A model generated the notes under the pieces. It made no database searches and was not told where the DNA came from. It worked only from the letters and a program-made list of their open reading frames with translations. This document shows, piece after piece, positions 6,663 to 9,520 of a stretch of DNA of 9,520 nucleotides. Both the position numbers and the translations under genes were made by a program. How positions within the stretch are numbered: position 1 is the stretch's first letter; every line of letters starts with the position of its first letter. The DNA comes from an uncultured Collinsella sp. (GTDB lineage: Bacteria; Actinomycetota; Coriobacteriia; Coriobacteriales; Coriobacteriaceae): positions 1 through 9,520 of the forward strand of contig CAUEQX010000066.1 of assembly GCA_959020035.1 (NCBI GenBank), read 5' to 3'.

Positions 6663-7073
6663 ATGGACGGATTGAATACGGTTTTGGAGTATCTGACGTC
6701 AGTGCCGGCATGGTATTTGGCGACGAGCGTTGACGGACAGCCGCATGTGCGTCCGTTTTCGTTTGCGCAGATCCAGGACGGCAAGCTGTGGTTTGTAACG
6801 GCGCGCACCAAAGATGTGTGGCAGGAGCTGCTGCAAAACCAGCGCTTCGAGGCCACGAGTTGGTGGCCGGGCCATGGCTGGCTCATCTTGCGCGGGCGTG
6901 CCGGCTTGGATGACCGGGCTTTAGACGAAATGCGCGAAGCCGGGTGGAAGCATCTAGAGCGCCTGGGCGAGCACTATGAGGGGCCTAACGACCCCACGCT
7001 CGTCTTCTTTAGCGTCGAGGATCCCGAGGCTTTTATCTGCAATCACGACGAATGGGTGCCGGTCGAGCTCTAG
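6663..7073 (+). CDS. FMN-binding split-barrel protein (PNPOx-like), copy 2
   Basis: This 136-residue paralogue of the preceding protein shares the pattern PAWYLAT, QP-VRPFSFA, DGKLWF-T-R-KDVW-EL, a Trp-Pro-Gly turn, AG-KH, ND--L-FFSV and a closing E-L. The match runs nearly end to end and indicates local duplication followed by clear divergence. The ATG at 6663 is preferred because AGGAGG (6653-6658) lies directly upstream. A GTG at 6648 would be in frame but would place that binding site inside the gene. The 51-bp gap from copy 1 holds near-repeats AATTAACTA (6621-6629) and AATTAGCTA (6639-6647). The enzymatic role is unknown; flavin binding is inferred from the fold and the operon. A strong terminator follows. 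Confidence 0.8.
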   Translation: MDGLNTVLEYLTSVPAWYLATSVDGQPHVRPFSFAQIQDGKLWFVTARTKDVWQELLQNQRFEATSWWPGHGWLILRGRAGLDDRALDEMREAGWKHLERLGEHYEGPNDPTLVFFSVEDPEAFICNHDEWVPVEL

Positions 7074-7110
7074 CCGGCTGGCTCATCCTAACAACTTGGT
7101 TTTCGCATGG

Positions 7111-7173
7111 GCGGGCCCCGTATTGCCCGGCGCCGTTAGGAGCGCCGGTCAATACGGGGCCCGCTCCATTTGT
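7111..7173 (+). terminator. Strong hairpin terminator ending the flavin operon
   Basis: Perfect 15-bp arms at 7111-7125 and 7150-7164 (GCGGGCCCCGTATTG and its complement) continue, after one C/T mismatch, into CCGGCGC (7127-7133) and GCGCCGG (7142-7148) around an 8-nt loop. The 3' side continues TCCATTTGT, a weak U-tract. It lies 37 bp after the second split-barrel gene and upstream of argC, so it should separate the two transcripts. Confidence 0.8.
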
Positions 7174-7194
7174 CAATTCCTTCAAGCGAATGTG

Positions 7195-7270
7195 TCGGGA
7201 ATGTTTCAATGCATGAATATGTAAACCATTTACGTGTTAATGCATCTTTTGGTGCTAAAGTTTCAACCCA
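7195..7270 (+). promoter_or_regulatory. Probable argC promoter and candidate ArgR site
   Basis: This AT-rich stretch holds CATGAATATGTAAAC (7212-7226). Its first half matches the CATGAAT half-site of ARG boxes (ArgR/AhrC operators) but the second half is degenerate. AATGCAT occurs at 7208-7214 and 7239-7245, 31 bp apart. GTTTCAA occurs at 7203-7209 and 7260-7266. An extended -10-like TGCTAAAGT lies at 7253-7261 without a clear -35. Control of argC by ArgR is expected from other bacteria; the exact sites are uncertain. Confidence 0.4.
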
Positions 7271-7285
7271 CTTCATAACGACCGC

Positions 7286-7328
7286 TGCGAAATGCGCATC
7301 GGTGCATAAATCGCAGACAAGGAGTCTG
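7286..7328 (+). other. argC leader: two overlapping hairpins around the ribosome binding site
   Basis: Hairpin A pairs TGCGA (7286-7290) with TCGCA (7311-7315) and ATGCGC (7292-7297) with GTGCAT (7302-7307) around ATCG. Hairpin B pairs CAGAC (7314-7318) with GTCTG (7324-7328) around AAGGA, placing the argC Shine-Dalgarno AAGGAG (7319-7324) in its loop and edge. The two share bases 7314-7315, so both cannot form fully together. Regulatory use is inference. Confidence 0.4.
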
Positions 7329-7330
7329 AT

Positions 7331-8401
7331 ATGTCTTTGAAGGTTGGAATCGTCGGCGCGGCTGGATATGCCGGAGCCGAGCTCATTCGCCTCGTGCTCG
7401 GTCATCCCGAGTTTGAACTTGTCGCCATTACGTCCAACGCCGATGCCGGCCAGCCGTTGTCTGCGGTGTATCCGAGCTTTGCTGGCGTGAGCGATCTGGT
7501 CTTCACGATGCATGACGCCCCCGAGCTCAAGAGTTGCGATGCGGTTTTTCTTGCCGTGCCGCACACGGCTGCCATGGCACAGGTGCCCGCGCTGCTTGCC
7601 GCGGGCGTTTCCTGCTTTGATCTTTCGGCCGATTACCGTCTGAGCGACCCGTCCGTCTTTGAGGCATGGTATGCCGCCGAGCACACGAGCCCCGAGCTGC
7701 TCAAGACCCGCGCCTTTGGTCTGCCCGAGCTGTTCTCCCAGGATTTGGAGACCGCTGCATCCGACTATGCTGACGGCAAGTCCGTGCTGGTCGCCTGCGC
7801 CGGTTGCTATCCCACCGCAACGAGCCTTGCCGCTGCGCCTGCCGTGCGCGCCGGCTGGGTTGCCCAGAGCGGCCCAGTGATCGTTGACGCTATCAGCGGT
7901 GTAACGGGTGCCGGTAAGTCCTGCAACGCCCGTACGCATTTTTGCAGCGCGGACGAAAACCTGGAGGCCTATGGCGTGGGCAAGCATCGTCACACGCCCG
8001 AAATCGAGCAGATCTTGGGCCTAACCGATCGCATCGTCTTCACTCCGCATCTGGCACCGCTCAAGCGCGGTCTGCTCTCTACGGTGACGATGCCGCTTAC
8101 GCCGCGGGCTATCGATGCCTTGACCCTTGAGGACGTTGTCGACCATTACAAGCAGTTCTACGCCGGTCGCACCTTCGTGCGCGTACTCGATGCCGGTCAG
8201 CAGCCCAAGACGGCTTCGGTCGTCGGCACCAACGCCGCCCAGATCGGCCTCGCGCTCAACAAGCGCGCGGGCGTTCTGGTGGCTACGGGCGCCATCGACA
8301 ATCTGTGCAAGGGTGCCGCGGGCCAGGCGGTCCAGTGCGCCAACATCGTCTTTGGTTTTGACGAGCGACGAGGCTTGCCCACAGTGGCGTGCCCGGTGTA
8401 G
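7331..8401 (+). CDS. argC: N-acetyl-gamma-glutamyl-phosphate reductase ArgC
   Basis: ArgC reduces N-acetyl-glutamyl phosphate to N-acetylglutamate semialdehyde with NADPH, a middle step of cytosolic arginine biosynthesis. The 356-residue length fits the type 1 family. The N-terminal Rossmann fold begins VGIVGAAGYAGAEL (5-18). The catalytic cysteine is Cys159 in ACAGCYPTA. Further hallmarks are DAISGVTGAGK (186-196), the histidine-containing KHRHTPEI (218-225), the FTPHLAPLKRGLLST block, and the C-terminal VATGAIDNLCKGAAGQAVQ. AAGGAG (7319-7324) sits 6 nt before the ATG. argJ follows after 134 bp, the usual argCJ order. It is complete and appears intact. Confidence 0.97.
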   Translation: MSLKVGIVGAAGYAGAELIRLVLGHPEFELVAITSNADAGQPLSAVYPSFAGVSDLVFTMHDAPELKSCDAVFLAVPHTAAMAQVPALLAAGVSCFDLSADYRLSDPSVFEAWYAAEHTSPELLKTRAFGLPELFSQDLETAASDYADGKSVLVACAGCYPTATSLAAAPAVRAGWVAQSGPVIVDAISGVTGAGKSCNARTHFCSADENLEAYGVGKHRHTPEIEQILGLTDRIVFTPHLAPLKRGLLSTVTMPLTPRAIDALTLEDVVDHYKQFYAGRTFVRVLDAGQQPKTASVVGTNAAQIGLALNKRAGVLVATGAIDNLCKGAAGQAVQCANIVFGFDERRGLPTVACPV

Positions 8402-8430
8402 CACATTCGATTGTTGACGATTTGGTAGTC

Positions 8431-8509
8431 GGGCATCGAGTGGGGCGCCACTCTTAAGCTGGTCTCATGATTGTGGCTGGCATGGCGCACCAACCGATGC
8501 CCATTTTTT
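8431..8509 (+). terminator. Attenuator-like structure between argC and argJ
   Basis: GGGCATCG (8431-8438) and CGATGCCC (8495-8502) are perfect inverted arms, and the right arm is followed at once by A and six T residues (8504-8509). Between them, GAGTGG (8438-8443) pairs with CCACTC (8448-8453). A competing short stem, GGCAT (8479-8483) with ATGCC (8497-8501), uses the same right arm. This looks like a partial terminator or attenuator before argJ. The stems are short or long-range, so efficiency is unclear. Confidence 0.4.
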
Positions 8510-8520
8510 GTTTGACATAA
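8467..8520 (+). CDS. Possible 17-codon ORF in the argC-argJ gap
   Basis: An ATG at 8467 opens a frame reading MIVAGMAHQPMPIFCLT that ends in TAA at 8518-8520. The stop overlaps the argJ ribosome binding site (TAAGGAG). Its codons cover the right arm and T-run of the attenuator-like structure. There is no arginine codon, so it is not a classical arginine leader peptide, and its own ribosome binding site is weak. It may well be chance. Confidence 0.15.
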   Translation: MIVAGMAHQPMPIFCLT

Positions 8521-8535
8521 GGAGTCATAAAGACG

Positions 8536-9520
8536 ATGAATGCTAAGCAGTTCGATATCAAGATTCGTGCCGTCGAGGGTGGCGTAACGGCGGCAGCCGG
8601 CTTTAAGGCGGCGGGCATCCATGCCGGATTCCGCAAGAATCCCGAGCGCTTGGATTACGCGCTCGTCGTGCCCGATAAACCCTGTCCCGGGGCCGGCGTG
8701 TTTACGACTAACCGCTTTTGTGCGGCGCCTGTGCAGGTGAGCCGCGCCAACCTGGGCGGTGCCGATAAGGGCTATGGCATCATCGCCGGTGTTTCAATCA
8801 ACTCCGGCAACGCGAACGCTGCCACGGGTGAGATCGGTCTTGCCTGCGCGCGCGAGACCTGCAACATCGCCTCGCAGGTCATCGGCTGCGAGCCCCAGCA
8901 GATTCTGGTCGCCTCCACGGGCGTAATTGGTCAGATTCTGCCGATCGACACGTTTGAGACTGCCGTTCCTGCCGCCTACGAGGCGCTCTCCGCCCACGGT
9001 GGCGCCGATGCCGCCCGCGCTATCATGACGACCGATACACACTCCAAGGAGTATGCCGTTCGCTATCGTAGCGAGGCTGCTGGCCATGCGGGCAACGCTT
9101 ATACGGTGGGCGGTATGTGCAAGGGCTCGGGTATGATCATGCCCAACATGGCAACCATGATCGCGGTCATCACTACCGATGCCCCCGTCGAGCCGGAGGC
9201 GCTCCATGCCCTGTTGCTCTCCACCGTCAAACAGACCTTCAACAAGGTAACGGTCGATTCCGACACCTCGACTAACGACACCTGCATCATGCTTGCCTCC
9301 GGCGCCGCTGCCGCAGATGCCGAGCCTATTGTCGAGGGCTCTGACGCCTTCGACGAGCTAGCCTTTGCCGTGCATGAGGTGTGCGAGAGCCTGGCGCGCA
9401 ACATCGCCGCAGATGGCGAGGGCGCATCCAAGCTCGTGACGGTTAACGTCACCGGCGCCGTGAACGACGAGGAGGCCGATATCGCCGCTCGTGCCGTCGC
9501 CAACTCGCCGCTCGTCAAGA
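8536..9520 (+). CDS. argJ: Glutamate N-acetyltransferase ArgJ (3' end outside window)
   Basis: ArgJ transfers the acetyl group from N-acetylornithine to glutamate, recycling it in arginine biosynthesis; some members also use acetyl-CoA. The first 328 residues are visible and the frame is open to the window edge. It is a self-cleaving Ntn-type enzyme. The oxyanion-hole segment STGVIG (127-132) and the cleavage motif KGSGMIMPNMATM (196-208) with nucleophile Thr207 are intact. SGNANAATG (90-98), DSDTSTNDT (241-249) and DGEGASKL (293-300) are further family hallmarks. AAGGAG (8519-8524) precedes the ATG by 11 nt, a little long, but no better in-frame start is seen. Whether it is mono- or bifunctional cannot be read here. 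Confidence 0.96.
   Translation, partial: MNAKQFDIKIRAVEGGVTAAAGFKAAGIHAGFRKNPERLDYALVVPDKPCPGAGVFTTNRFCAAPVQVSRANLGGADKGYGIIAGVSINSGNANAATGEIGLACARETCNIASQVIGCEPQQILVASTGVIGQILPIDTFETAVPAAYEALSAHGGADAARAIMTTDTHSKEYAVRYRSEAAGHAGNAYTVGGMCKGSGMIMPNMATMIAVITTDAPVEPEALHALLLSTVKQTFNKVTVDSDTSTNDTCIMLASGAAAADAEPIVEGSDAFDELAFAVHEVCESLARNIAADGEGASKLVTVNVTGAVNDEEADIAARAVANSPLVK

Noticed and set aside
7136..7993. A 285-codon open frame on the - strand across the argC 5' half
   Set aside because: It is antisense to argC and also runs through the terminator and the argC promoter region; no domain was recognised.
8512..8540. TTGACA at 8512-8517 as the -35 of an argJ promoter
   Set aside because: No acceptable -10 is found 16-18 bp downstream, and that position falls on the argJ start codon.

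Overview
This window reads as a piece of the core chromosome of a high-GC actinomycete, most likely a gut coriobacterium close to Collinsella. I base that on base composition, the style of the protein sequences, and a chaperonin, ECF-transporter and arginine gene set; it is a judgement from memory, not a search result. All recognised genes lie on the + strand. No transposase, integrase, CRISPR array, tRNA or rRNA is visible.

Region 1 (1-2286): an unassigned 5' end of about 120 bp, an AT-rich upstream region, then groES and groEL. No CIRCE (HrcA) or HAIR (HspR) operator is visible upstream. A strong hairpin sits between the two genes, just before the groEL ribosome binding site.

Region 2 (2287-2640): about 350 bp without a gene but dense in structure. 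It starts two bases after the groEL stop with a 181-nt inverted-repeat element containing perfect 22-bp arms and a nested hairpin, and a second hairpin cluster follows.

Region 3 (2612-7173): a riboflavin/flavin operon. A sigma70-like promoter leads into an FMN riboswitch. Then come ribU (substrate-binding S component), a single gene encoding both energising ATPases as an EcfA1-EcfA2 fusion, and ecfT. Two tandem paralogous proteins of the pyridoxamine-phosphate-oxidase-like FMN-binding split-barrel family follow. The first three genes overlap at stop/start codons and the rest are closely spaced. The unit ends in a 23-position hairpin terminator. The whole flavin uptake machine, plus two likely flavin-binding proteins, would therefore be throttled by intracellular FMN, probably by hiding the ribU ribosome binding site.

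Region 4 (7174-9520): start of an arginine biosynthesis operon. argC is complete and argJ is cut by the window end. The argC leader holds a candidate ArgR half-site and two mutually exclusive hairpins, one with the ribosome binding site in its loop. The 134-bp argC-argJ gap holds an inverted repeat followed by six T residues and a possible 17-codon ORF.

Nothing here is an obviously new enzymatic system. The least explained features are the structured element behind groEL, the FMN-riboswitch operon with its fused ATPase and tandem split-barrel genes, and the two arginine-operon RNA structures.
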